64,000 nucleotides of DNA from JAAXGI01 sp965206975 (GTDB lineage Bacteria > Gemmatimonadota > Gemmatimonadetes > Longimicrobiales > Gaopeijiaceae). Under the pieces are notes generated by a model. That model ran no database searches, was not told the origin of the DNA, and saw only the letters and a list, made by a program, of their open reading frames with translations. The stretch covers positions 2,728,001 through 2,792,000 of the forward strand of contig OZ242253.1 of the NCBI GenBank assembly GCA_965206975.1. The letters are read 5' to 3'. The position numbers were made by a program, and so were the translations under genes. Below, one piece after another: positions 52,287 through 60,054 of this stretch (within the stretch, counting starts at the first letter, position 1; each line of letters begins with the position of its first letter).

Positions 52287-52874
52287 ATGTCACTCAGAGA
52301 CCTCCTATACCTCTGCGCCTACTGCGGCGCCGACACCGGTTTGGTACGCGAGACGGTTCACTGCACCAGTTGCGGTCGCACCTACGAGCAAGAAGCAGAA
52401 GCTGACCGAGTCCGAGTGACCGATCTGCAAGGTGCGAAGACGACGATCGGCCATGACGAGCTCGTCGATCGAATCGCCTCTGCCACGGAGGACTCGACCA
52501 CGCTCTCGACACCCGCGGCCGCACGCTTCTCGAACGTCGAGCATCAGGTGCACTATCTTGGCGAGCTGATCGGCTTCTTCGAGGAGAGCGGACCCAGCCT
52601 ACCCGGCCGTCTGGTGCTCGAGGACGCAAGGCTCCGCTTTGAGGCGCCAGAGGGGGAGGTGCACGAGTGGGCCCTGCGGGACCTCAGAGCCGTTCAGACG
52701 GCCTCTGGCGCAATCCAGGTTTCGTCGCGAGAAGGGGTGCTCGTTTCCTTTCGCATACTCTCCGACTCGCCGCGTCGGTGGGAACAGGCCTTGAAGGAGC
52801 GACTGCGACGAGTGTGGCGGGGAGAGGATCGGGGCGAGATCATCGAGTTCCAGCCAAGGATCCGCTCGAAGTGA
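52287..52874 (+). CDS. uncharacterised zinc-ribbon plus PH/GRAM-like protein
   Basis: No named family recognised. The 195-residue product begins with a zinc ribbon (Cys10, Cys13, Cys26, Cys29: CAYCG and CTSCG). A helical middle part (about 55-105) follows, then about 70 residues predicted as beta strands plus one helix (LVLEDARLRFEAPEGEVHEWALRDLRAVQTASGAIQVSSREGVLVSFRI and RRWEQALKERLRRVW), which resemble a PH/GRAM-type membrane- or lipid-binding domain. Start ATG 52287. It is seven bases before a PlsC-type acyltransferase, so a role in membrane lipid handling is a reasonable guess. Confidence 0.7.
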   Translation: MSLRDLLYLCAYCGADTGLVRETVHCTSCGRTYEQEAEADRVRVTDLQGAKTTIGHDELVDRIASATEDSTTLSTPAAARFSNVEHQVHYLGELIGFFEESGPSLPGRLVLEDARLRFEAPEGEVHEWALRDLRAVQTASGAIQVSSREGVLVSFRILSDSPRRWEQALKERLRRVWRGEDRGEIIEFQPRIRSK

Positions 52875-52881
52875 GTCCGAG

Positions 52882-53583
52882 TTGAGGCGCACGCGACCCT
52901 CCGATCGCAAGGAGCCGGTCACGCTCTGGTACCGGCTGGCCAGACACATTGGCCGGTGGGGCGTCGGCAGGATCGTGCGAGCACGATTTGAAGGGTTGAA
53001 TCACCTCCCTGGGCATGGCCCCTGCATCCTCGTCCCTAATCACCAGAGTGTACTCGACCCTCTTGTCCTCCAGGGCAGCCTGCCCAGGGCTGTGCACTCC
53101 ATGACAAAGAGCACACAGTTCGGTCGGGGCTTCTTTCGCTGGCTTCTCCCCCGGCTGCATGCCTTCCCGGTTCGCCGTTACCGGGTGGACGCCCAGTCGG
53201 TGCGGGTGCTCCTCCGCCGCCTCGAGGAGGGACATGTAGTATGCGTATATCCTGAAGGTGAAAGGAGTTGGGATGGACGCCTTCAACCGTTTCGACGTGG
53301 AACACTTCGCGTGATTCTACGAGCAGGCGTACCGGTAATCCCCGTTGGGATTCACGGGACGTACCAAGCTTGGCCTCGGTGGGCGTCGAGGCCCAGACGG
53401 GGAGCCTTGGTCCATGTTCGGATGGGAGAGCCGATGCACCTGGGTGAACACCTAGATCGGCAGTCACGGGAAGCCGCCATTCCGGCTTTCGAAGGACGGC
53501 TGAGGGCGGCGCTCCTCGAGCTCTCAGGCGAATCGGAAAGTGGGAGGGACCGGACCCACGGGCACGGGGCTGGGGCCACGTGA
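52882..53583 (+). CDS. 1-acylglycerol-3-phosphate acyltransferase-like (PlsC family)
   Basis: Adds an acyl chain to lysophosphatidate or a related acceptor. Both PlsC signatures are present: NHQSVLDP (H-x4-D, residues about 53-59) and YPEGERSWDG (EGxRS-like). There is also a conserved PVIPVGIHGTYQAW block. 233 residues with TTG 52882 as start, the only good choice between the upstream stop and the conserved region. The Zn-ribbon gene is just upstream, and the stop overlaps the methyltransferase start. Confidence 0.88.
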   Translation: MRRTRPSDRKEPVTLWYRLARHIGRWGVGRIVRARFEGLNHLPGHGPCILVPNHQSVLDPLVLQGSLPRAVHSMTKSTQFGRGFFRWLLPRLHAFPVRRYRVDAQSVRVLLRRLEEGHVVCVYPEGERSWDGRLQPFRRGTLRVILRAGVPVIPVGIHGTYQAWPRWASRPRRGALVHVRMGEPMHLGEHLDRQSREAAIPAFEGRLRAALLELSGESESGRDRTHGHGAGAT

Positions 53584-54365
53584 ACCGGCGATCCCGCCCG
53601 GGATCGGAGCCGCCGGAAAAGGGGAGGGATACCCGGCGCGCTACCCGGCCAATCGACCGGTGCTACTATGACACGAGCGGATACTTCAGCCAGGGCGGAG
53701 AGCACCTCCGTGACCCCTCAAGCCATTTCCACCTGTACCGGATCCACGAAGTACTGAACCTTTGTGGGGACCCAGCGGGGGTCCGGGCCGTCGATCTCGG
53801 ATGCGGGTGGGGTACGATCTCATTCGCACTCGCCCGGTACGCCGACTTCGTCGTGGGAATCGACTTCGCCAGCGAGAGCCTTCGGGTCTGCGCCTCCCGG
53901 CGCGATCCTCGCGAGAATTCGAACCTGGTCTTTCTCCAAGCCGACGCGCGGCAGACCGCGCTCCGGACCGGAACGTCGGATCTCGTCGTTGCCGCAGATC
54001 TCATCGAGCACCTCTACCCGGACGACACGGAAGCAGTCTATCGGGAAGCGTGGCGGCTCCTTCGCCCCGGAGGCCGGTTCATCGTGTGGACCCCTTCGCC
54101 GACTCACATCATCGAGCTTCTCAGGCGATCGCGGATCCTGCGTCACGACCCGACCCACGTTGATTACAAGACTCTCAGCCGAGTCCGATCCGATCTCGCG
54201 AAAATTGGATTCCAAATCGTCCAGGCCAGGCATGCACCATCCCATCTACCGGGGTTCCGGGCACTGGAACGGATCGGGCAACGCTGGATCCCTTGGCTGA
54301 GGCGGCGTGTCGCGGTCGCGGCCAAGAAGCCCGGACCGGCCAGCACAGCACGCGAGCCCGCGTGA
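53580..54365 (+). CDS. class I SAM-dependent methyltransferase
   Basis: 261 residues with the Rossmann motif I VDLGCGWGTISFALA, VGIDFASESLRVC (motif II acidic residue), SDLVVAADLIEHLYP and EAWRLLRPGGRFIVWTP. This pattern is typical of ubiquinone/lipid or sugar methyltransferases (Methyltransf_11/25). Start GTG 53580 overlaps the acyltransferase stop. The Arg/Lys-rich C terminus could favour membrane association. Substrate unknown; lipid or lipid-linked glycan is suggested by context only. Confidence 0.88.
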   Translation: MNRRSRPGSEPPEKGRDTRRATRPIDRCYYDTSGYFSQGGEHLRDPSSHFHLYRIHEVLNLCGDPAGVRAVDLGCGWGTISFALARYADFVVGIDFASESLRVCASRRDPRENSNLVFLQADARQTALRTGTSDLVVAADLIEHLYPDDTEAVYREAWRLLRPGGRFIVWTPSPTHIIELLRRSRILRHDPTHVDYKTLSRVRSDLAKIGFQIVQARHAPSHLPGFRALERIGQRWIPWLRRRVAVAAKKPGPASTAREPA

Positions 54366-54534
54366 CGCTACGCAAGATCCCGAACCACACCACGAACGGA
54401 CCACCACGAGCGAGTGCCCGCCGCGCGTGCGCGGCCTCCTCAAGACCTCCCGTCACGACGCCGCGGGGGAGGGCACGGACGTCTCCCGGCGCGCCCCGAA
54501 TCGACCCGGGTCCTCAATACCATGCCGTACTTTA

Positions 54535-54550
54535 CATAATACATATTATG
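54535..54550. promoter_or_regulatory. AT-rich perfect palindrome (possible operator)
   Basis: CATAATACATATTATG reads as CATAATA-CA-TATTATG, a perfect 7 bp inverted repeat with a 2-base centre. It is strikingly AT-rich against a GC-rich background and is preceded by TTTA. A dimeric regulator site is likely; the regulator is unknown. Confidence 0.5.
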
Positions 54551-54571
54551 CGACACGCAGTCGAAATGACC

Positions 54572-54601
54572 CCGGCTGGAGCTGGAATCGTATCGGTGTG
54601 G
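54572..54601. repeat. direct repeat, left copy flanking vapBC
   Basis: Matches the right copy at 55553-55576 over 24 bases, with one substitution and one 6-base tandem insertion (GCTGGA). Shared core GTATCGGTGTGG. Together the copies bracket the vapBC pair with a spacing of about 975 bp. Confidence 0.7.
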
Positions 54602-54909
54602 GAGATCCCTTAGGATCGGAGGAGCGATGTGCTTCAATAGGTGCCCTGGGAGCCCGATCTCCCGACAGCCGGATCCGATCTTGTAGGCACCGAGAAAACC
54701 CACTCGGGGGTGATGCCGCCTGTCGAGGCGAACCAGCCCGAAACGCGGCCCGGTTTGAAACGTCTTCTCAACGGATTGAGAATGCTGGACCCGTGGCTTC
54801 GGGAAGAGGTTCATCCCGCCCGGGCTTGGGAGCCCGCAACGGCGAAGACGTGACGGTCGTCTGCCGGATGGGTCGCCCTTCCGGGACCGCATGGGGATTC
54901 CTAATCTAC

Positions 54910-54943
54910 TTGTTCAGGAATCCGGAAAGCGCTAATATCGCTT
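54910..54943 (+). promoter_or_regulatory. vapB promoter with overlapping operator; predicted leaderless mRNA
   Basis: -35 TTGTTC (54910-54915), 17 bp spacer, -10 TAATAT (54933-54938). A perfect inverted repeat AAGCG-CTAATAT-CGCTT (54927-54943) spans the -10, ideal for autorepression by the VapBC complex. Transcription would start at about 54944-54946, on the vapB ATG itself; no Shine-Dalgarno is present. Confidence 0.65.
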
Positions 54944-54944
54944 C

Positions 54945-55169
54945 ATGAAAACGACGATTGATATCCCGGAAGACGAGTTGTTGGATGCCATGCGCTTCAC
55001 CCGCGCGAAGACCAAGCGGGAGGCTGTGGTGACGGCCCTCGCTGATTTCAATCGGCGGCGGCGCATGGCCGAGCTCGTCAAGTACGCCGGCACGTGCCCC
55101 GACATGATGACGGCGGATGAGCTTCATGTACAGCGTCGGCAACGGGTGAATTTCGTTGATCCTGGTTGA
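54945..55169 (+). CDS. vapB: VapB-type antitoxin (ribbon-helix-helix)
   Basis: 74-residue antitoxin. The start MKTTIDIPEDELLDAMRFT and KTKREAVVTALADFNRRRR form the ribbon-helix-helix DNA-binding dimer unit of type II VapB_ProK/Mb-like antitoxins. The C-terminal part (residues about 45-74) would wrap the toxin. It overlaps vapC by 14 bases, and lies inside the repeat-flanked segment. Lower codon bias than the core genes suggests recent transfer. Confidence 0.9.
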   Translation: MKTTIDIPEDELLDAMRFTRAKTKREAVVTALADFNRRRRMAELVKYAGTCPDMMTADELHVQRRQRVNFVDPG

Positions 55170-55545
55170 CACGTCATCGTGGATTCACCTGCTGCGTCCC
55201 GATGGCGATCCGGCGATCCGAGGCCGTGTCGAAGTCGCGCTGAGAGCCGGGGATGCCTGCTGGTGCCCGCTCGTGCAACTGGAGCTGTGGAACGGCGCGC
55301 GCGGCGGCCTTGAGCAGCGGACGCTACGCCGTTTCGCGGCGGTGCTTCCGGTTCTGCCGATGGATGCGGAGGTCTGGTCCGCCGCGTACGATCTCGCCCG
55401 TCGCGCTCGAATGTCCGGAGTGACCGTTCCCGCGGCCGATGTCGTGATCGCAGCCTGCGCCCACTGCCACGGTGCGGCGCTGGAATCCGCTGACAAGGAT
55501 TTCGAGCTGCTGGGCAACCTGCTGACTCGAACGGACGGCTTATGA
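55156..55545 (+). CDS. vapC: VapC-type PIN-domain toxin ribonuclease
   Basis: 129-residue PIN-domain RNase. Acidic metal-binding residues are Asp5 (ILVDTSSWI), Glu43 (QLELWNGA), Asp95 (PAADVVIAA) and Asp113 or Asp115 (SADKDFELL), so the active site looks intact. Starts at TTG 55156, the only available start after an in-frame stop nine bases upstream. This weak start, overlapping vapB, fits translational coupling that keeps toxin below antitoxin. The right direct repeat begins eight bases after its stop. Confidence 0.9.
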   Translation: MILVDTSSWIHLLRPDGDPAIRGRVEVALRAGDACWCPLVQLELWNGARGGLEQRTLRRFAAVLPVLPMDAEVWSAAYDLARRARMSGVTVPAADVVIAACAHCHGAALESADKDFELLGNLLTRTDGL

Positions 55546-55552
55546 AGGACAT

Positions 55553-55576
55553 CCGGCTGGAATTGTATCGGTGTGG
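55553..55576. repeat. direct repeat, right copy flanking vapBC
   Basis: Partner of 54572-54601. The shared core continues a few bases further on the 3' side with weaker identity. Starts just after the vapC stop, so the cassette could be read as one repeat plus vapBC. Confidence 0.7.
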
Positions 55577-55608
55577 CAGGTCCTGCAGCCGGCGGCAGCG
55601 GGTTCGGG

Positions 55609-56319
55609 CTAGTCGCCTCGGGCCGTCAGTTCGGCAACACGCATCTCGAACCGGGCGCGCTCCGGATCGTCCGCATCGATGAGATTGAGAACGTCCCGGT
55701 AGGCCTCGACGGCACTCGCCGTGTCGCCACTCGCGAGCCAGGAGCGTGCGAGACCTTCCATCGCGTCGATCTCCTGAAACTCAAGGTCAACGCCTGCGAT
55801 GATCTCCTGGTAGACATCGGAGGCTTCCCCCCAGCGTCCTGCCTGTTCGAAGGCAGCCGCCAGCACGAAGGTGGCGTCCACCTGCAGGGGCGTTCCAAGA
55901 TCGGGAGCTACGGCCTCGAGAACATCGATCGCAGGGGTCGGGTCCGATCCACCGAGGAGGTGGGCGCGAGCCAGGAGGAGCCGTGCCTCGACCTCATAGG
56001 AAGTGCCTCCATGACGATCGAGAAATCCCTGGATGCTCGCCTCGACCGTGGGGAGGTCGTCGAAGGCGATCGACTGCTGAATCTCCTCGAGCTCCCCCGC
56101 AGCTGCGTCCAGCTGGGCCGACCGGGACTGAAACCAGTAGATGGTTCCCAAGACGAGGACGACGAAGACCGCGGCCAACACGATCAGCGTTTGCGTCCGG
56201 GTCTGTGCCCAGGCGAGCAGGCGCAGGACTGCTGCCGTAAGGTTGTCCTCGCCGGTTGAAACGGGAGGCGTGGGAGTGGGAGTGGGAGCTCTCGACTGAG
56301 AGGGTCTTCTCTTGGCCAT
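55609..56319 (-). CDS. TPR-containing membrane protein (YfgM-like)
   Basis: 236 residues: a Pro/Thr/Ser-rich cytosolic start, one transmembrane helix (about residues 43-65, TLIVLAAVFVVLVLGTIYWF), then a periplasmic tetratricopeptide-like helical domain. Repeats are visible, such as ARLLLARAHLLGGSDPTPAIDVLEAVAPDLG, VLAAAFEQAGRWGEASDVYQEIIAG and EGLARSWLASGDTASAVEAYRDVLNL. Same layout as YfgM/tetratricopeptide_21 proteins associated with the Sec translocon. Function here is by analogy only. Confidence 0.8.
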   Translation of the reverse strand: MAKRRPSQSRAPTPTPTPPVSTGEDNLTAAVLRLLAWAQTRTQTLIVLAAVFVVLVLGTIYWFQSRSAQLDAAAGELEEIQQSIAFDDLPTVEASIQGFLDRHGGTSYEVEARLLLARAHLLGGSDPTPAIDVLEAVAPDLGTPLQVDATFVLAAAFEQAGRWGEASDVYQEIIAGVDLEFQEIDAMEGLARSWLASGDTASAVEAYRDVLNLIDADDPERARFEMRVAELTARGD

Positions 56320-56544
56320 GTCAACTCGGGTGACGCCTGCCGGAGCTAGGTACAGACCGAGGAAGGTATGAACGGCGTCTCAGGGGGTCAACGGACCATT
56401 GCCCCGCTGGCGCGGTATAGCCCACTACCGACGACCGATGCCGCTGGCGTCCCCAAGCTGTCTCGGCAGTCGGGCCTGGGGCAGCGCGTCTGATCGCGCT
56501 CGATCGGGATCTGCGTATTCTCTCGTCCAGGGATGAGACTGGAA

Positions 56545-56931
56545 ATGGATCGGACCTTTTTGATCGCAGGGAGCCTGTCGGCCGTCCTCGCCGTCGCACT
56601 CGGGGCCTTCGGCGCCCACGCACTCGCGAGTCGGTTGACTCCGTCGGATCTCGATACATTCGAGGTCGCCGTCCGGTATCAGATGTACCACGCACTCGCG
56701 CTCCTCTTCCTCGGACTCGCGCTCGAGAGATGGCCCGGAGCGCTCGGCACGTGGGCCGGCTGGGGCTTTATTTCCGGAACGTTCGTCTTCTCGGGCTCGC
56801 TCTACGTGCTTGTCCTGACCGGGATGCGGTGGCTGGGAGCGGTGACTCCGATCGGCGGCCTCGCCCTGATCGTGGGCTGGTTGCTCTCGGTGATCCACTT
56901 CCTCAGAGTCGGGCAGGATCCCCTTCCCTGA
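56545..56931 (+). CDS. DUF423 small membrane protein
   Basis: Four-helix membrane protein of unknown function (YgdD/YwdK family), about 128 residues. Conserved GAFGAHAL near residue 18 and VRYQMYHALALLFLGL, then FVFSGSLYVLVLTGMRWLGAVTPIGGLALIVGWL. ATG 56545 gives MDRTFLIAG, the usual family start; ATG 56533 would add four residues. The sirtuin gene follows 13 bases later. Confidence 0.9.
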   Translation: MDRTFLIAGSLSAVLAVALGAFGAHALASRLTPSDLDTFEVAVRYQMYHALALLFLGLALERWPGALGTWAGWGFISGTFVFSGSLYVLVLTGMRWLGAVTPIGGLALIVGWLLSVIHFLRVGQDPLP

Positions 56932-56944
56932 TCGGCCCTACGAG

Positions 56945-57769
56945 GTGAAGGACCCGAACGGGGTCCCGAGCCGGGAGGACTTGGACGGGGCCCGGGATCT
57001 GGTCCGGAGCAGCCGGAGGGTGGTCATCCTGACCGGTGCCGGGATCAGCGCGGATTCTGGCGTTCCGACGTTCCGATCCACTGCGGGCCTCTGGAAGCGC
57101 TACCGCCCCGAAGAACTCGCGACCCCCGAGGCCTTCGCCCGTGATCCCGAGACGGTATGGGAATGGTATTCCTGGCGGCGGCAGCTCGTGCGCGAATGCT
57201 CACCGAACGACGGACACCGGGCGATCGCAAAGCTCCTCCTGTCGCGAGACGGCGTCACCCTGATCACCCAGAATGTGGACGGCCTTCACGGTCGTGCGCT
57301 TCACGAGCTGCAATCCGAGGGGGTCGGCCGGAGTGTGGACGGGAACGCACCCGTTCCGGGCGTGACTCTTGAGCTGCACGGAAACCTCCTTCGGTCCCGT
57401 TGCTCCGAATGCGGTGAGCCTGCTGATCACAGCTCGGAGCCCCACGGTCCGGGGAGCCGCACTCCCCTGCCCCGCTGTCCGTCCTGTAACGCACTGATGC
57501 GTCCCGCCGTGGTCTGGTTCGGAGAGGCTCTGGACGAGGGGGTATTGTCGCGAGCGATGGACGCGGCTCGGGACGCCGACGTATGCATATCGGTGGGCAC
57601 GAGCACGGTGGTTCAACCAGCCGCCCACCTTCCGCTCCTCACCCGGGAATCGGGGGGCTCCGTGATCGAAGTGAACCCTGAGGTGACTCCCATTACCCGA
57701 TTTTCAGATATGCACTTACGGGGGACAGCCTCGAAGATTCTTCCCAAGCTCCTCGAACCGCCTGAGTGA
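56945..57769 (+). CDS. cobB: NAD-dependent protein deacylase, SIRT5/CobB type
   Basis: Sirtuin that removes acyl groups from lysines using NAD+. 274 residues: GAGISADSGVPTFRS (31-45), TQNVDGLH (108-115), catalytic His145 (LELHGN), and zinc Cys153, Cys156, Cys178 and Cys181. Tyr75 and Arg78 in EWYSWRRQL reproduce the Tyr-x2-Arg pair that in SIRT5/CobB selects negatively charged acyl groups, so desuccinylase/demalonylase activity is predicted in addition to, or instead of, deacetylation. Start GTG 56945. Confidence 0.92.
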   Translation: MKDPNGVPSREDLDGARDLVRSSRRVVILTGAGISADSGVPTFRSTAGLWKRYRPEELATPEAFARDPETVWEWYSWRRQLVRECSPNDGHRAIAKLLLSRDGVTLITQNVDGLHGRALHELQSEGVGRSVDGNAPVPGVTLELHGNLLRSRCSECGEPADHSSEPHGPGSRTPLPRCPSCNALMRPAVVWFGEALDEGVLSRAMDAARDADVCISVGTSTVVQPAAHLPLLTRESGGSVIEVNPEVTPITRFSDMHLRGTASKILPKLLEPPE

Positions 57770-57801
57770 GTTCACCGCGGTCGGCGCGGCGTTGTCCAGC
57801 A

Positions 57802-57856
57802 GGCGCTTTAGCGCCCCCGATTCCGTGGACAGGAGATCAGCGAGGAGACGGGGGCG
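57802..57856. terminator. bidirectional hairpin region between cobB and hydrolase
   Basis: Two nested inverted repeats in the 87 bp gap between convergent genes: GGCGC (57802-57806) with GCGCC (57811-57815), and CGCCCCCG (57812-57819) with CGGGGGCG (57849-57856). They share bases, so only one can form at a time. Probably terminates both transcripts. Confidence 0.5.
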
Positions 57857-59917
57857 TCAGTTACCTGAACTGCCGGCCTGCGAGTCCGCCATCAGGTAGT
57901 TCCAGTGCCGTTCCGCCTGCGTGAGGATCGGCGCCAGGTCCGCCGCGAGTAGGTAGCCGTCTTCGATCAGCCTCAACCCCGCGGTCGACACCTGACCGAG
58001 GTAGTCGTCCAATCCGTGGTAGCGCTCTTCGACGGAGACTCGGGGATCACTGGTGGCACTTCGCTCCGCGACTGTCCGTGGGAAGGGGATGTAGGAGCCC
58101 TGCATGCTGGACAGCACGTCCGGCGGCCCGGCCTCGGGTCGGAAGAGGTTCCAGCCCGTGTAGGTGGCCAGCGGCACCGCGACCTCTGGCATCTTGAGTC
58201 CCCCAATCTCATTGCCGTCCGCATCGACACTCGGCACGAGGATCGGATAGGCGGGTCCAACCTCCGGCGGCGACAAGCTCACAATCCCTTTCGTAGCGAA
58301 CTCCGACCCGTAACTGACTCGGTAGGCCAGGTGCGGTGTCGCGGGTTGACCCACGCCCGGGAGCTCGGGAAAGTCCAGGGTGGAGAGTGGCCCGAGCTCT
58401 CCCTCGTCGACGCGTGGATACACGCTCGGCGGTGGCAGCGTCGCGGCCGTGGTCCAACGGTTCATCGCCACAAGAAGGCTGCGCATGAACCACGAATAGT
58501 CGTTGAAGTTGCTGGGCTGCTGCCCGATCCCCTGTTGGGGCGGGAAGCCCGCCGGTCCGTGCTGGGCCCCCGCGAACGAGTAGACGCGCACGTTGTCGGG
58601 TAGTTCCGCGTCCTGCTCCCCATCGATCGACGTATGGATGAGCGACGACGCCCTTCCCCAGTATTCATAGGACGAGTTCGTGTAGAAGATCTTGGGGAGG
58701 TGCTCGGGCTCCACGCGGGCGAGCAGGCCATCCGTCTCGCGCGTGAGAGGGTCGGTCTGGAGCGCATCGGTAAAGGGGAAGATATCGGTCGGGTAGAGCT
58801 TGTTCAGGAACGGGTGGCCGTCACGCGACGGCTGCGCGAAGCGGTGATTGAAGCTCCCGCGGCCTCCACCCGCGACGTGCGCCAAGATGCCGTCGAACGC
58901 TTTGCGGTCGCCCTCGTCCCGATTGAACCCGTCGTAGAGGAACGTGCGCAGGAAACGTCCGCTCTGGGAGACTCCCCATGCAAGCGCACGGTCAATCGAC
59001 CCGCGCGGGATTCCCAGCCCTTCGGCACCCTCGTACTTGAGCGCGGAAACGGCGTCCCGTACAGCCGTCGGTCCGAGGCCCACCAGCGTCGGATTCTCGG
59101 CGATGTAGATTACCTCGTAGATCCTGTGGGGCTCAAACCCGCCATCGAGCCACACGTGGCCCCGGTCTTCCACCACCTCGCCGCTCTGGACCCGCGCGAA
59201 CCGCCACTGGCTCCTGGGGATCTGGCTCCGCGGCCCCTCGACCGTCTCGCGCACCGTCATCCGGTTGATCGCGTCGTTCGCGTCGGCGACCAGGTAAGGC
59301 ACGTGGTTCCGGTCCGCGAGTGAGGCGTCGGCGGCAGGATTTCTCACGATGATCTCGCTGCGAACGACCCCGCGGATGGGCTCTCCGTTTTCCGTCGCGA
59401 TGGGAGCCGACAGGCGCATGAGGCCATCCCGCAGCGGTGGGTCGAACTGCCATCCGAGCCACAGCAGCGTGAACCCCTCCCGTAGGAGGAATCCGTCTCC
59501 CATGTCGGCCATGGTCGCTGGGTCGTTACTCCCATCGGCCCGGTTGAAATACCGCAGCATCCCCTTGCCACCGCGGTTGGAGACCTCGTAGAGAACGGTT
59601 CCGTTGCCGCGCGTGACGTCCTTGGGCTTGATCAGAAAGAAGTTCGCCGAGAACTCGACCATCCCGGCGGCGTTGCGCGGAGCCAGGTCGATGTCCGTGA
59701 TGATCCGGTTGGCGGGGTTCGCCGGATCGACCGCGAAGAAGATCGTGCCAGCGATCCTCTCGTATGGGCCCGCCAACCCCCATACCGCCCCGTTGGCAAT
59801 GTCGGCGCGCGAGTCGACCTGGATCCGTACGACATCCGCCCGGGTGCTCGAAGCCAACAAGAGCCCAAATAGCGTGAGCGTTGTCACCCGGATGAGTCCC
59901 CTTCCCTTGCGCTTCAT
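57857..59917 (-). CDS. secreted alpha/beta-hydrolase-domain protein (Abhydrolase_10-like)
   Basis: 686 residues with a signal peptide (VTTLTLFGLLLASSTRADV) and a large alpha/beta-hydrolase region. A nucleophile-elbow-like WGVSQSGRFLR lies near residue 315 and a candidate catalytic His in AGAQHGPAG near residue 478. Start chosen at ATG 59917 because it has GGAG upstream and a clear signal peptide; an open frame extends 45 codons further with no such features. Members of this family are often encoded near catabolic and outer-membrane proteins, but the substrate cannot be read from the sequence. Likely co-transcribed with the DUF5916 gene, 137 bp upstream. Confidence 0.82.
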   Translation of the reverse strand: MKRKGRGLIRVTTLTLFGLLLASSTRADVVRIQVDSRADIANGAVWGLAGPYERIAGTIFFAVDPANPANRIITDIDLAPRNAAGMVEFSANFFLIKPKDVTRGNGTVLYEVSNRGGKGMLRYFNRADGSNDPATMADMGDGFLLREGFTLLWLGWQFDPPLRDGLMRLSAPIATENGEPIRGVVRSEIIVRNPAADASLADRNHVPYLVADANDAINRMTVRETVEGPRSQIPRSQWRFARVQSGEVVEDRGHVWLDGGFEPHRIYEVIYIAENPTLVGLGPTAVRDAVSALKYEGAEGLGIPRGSIDRALAWGVSQSGRFLRTFLYDGFNRDEGDRKAFDGILAHVAGGGRGSFNHRFAQPSRDGHPFLNKLYPTDIFPFTDALQTDPLTRETDGLLARVEPEHLPKIFYTNSSYEYWGRASSLIHTSIDGEQDAELPDNVRVYSFAGAQHGPAGFPPQQGIGQQPSNFNDYSWFMRSLLVAMNRWTTAATLPPPSVYPRVDEGELGPLSTLDFPELPGVGQPATPHLAYRVSYGSEFATKGIVSLSPPEVGPAYPILVPSVDADGNEIGGLKMPEVAVPLATYTGWNLFRPEAGPPDVLSSMQGSYIPFPRTVAERSATSDPRVSVEERYHGLDDYLGQVSTAGLRLIEDGYLLAADLAPILTQAERHWNYLMADSQAGSSGN

Positions 59918-60054
59918 CGTCGTCTCCTTGCCGTCGCGTGACCGACAGCTCTCCGTCTCAGCGAACAAAGTCCGTCTATCGCACGCTATCACCGCACGTG
60001 GTCCATCGCCAGGTGAACCTAGCGGACCTCGGGCACCCAGCTCCGCCTGCACAC

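Larger units (their letters stand above)
54366..54944. other. 579 bp accessory intergenic region
   Basis: No gene I can support. It contains an AT-rich perfect palindrome (54535-54550), the left copy of a direct repeat (54572-54601), a short hairpin GGGAG/CTCCC near 54632-54650 and the vapB promoter (54910-54938). A 213-codon open frame on the plus strand and a 150-codon one on the minus strand lack Shine-Dalgarno sequences and recognisable domains, and overlap real genes or signals. Confidence 0.5.

Noticed and set aside
54440..54892. 150-codon minus-strand open frame in the same region
   Set aside because: Runs through both the palindrome and the direct repeat, without domain, start signal or codon bias.
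54307..54948. 213-codon plus-strand open frame over the region before vapB
   Set aside because: Overlaps the methyltransferase end and the vapB promoter, has no Shine-Dalgarno, no recognised domain and Arg/Ser/Pro-rich composition typical of non-coding frames in GC-rich DNA.
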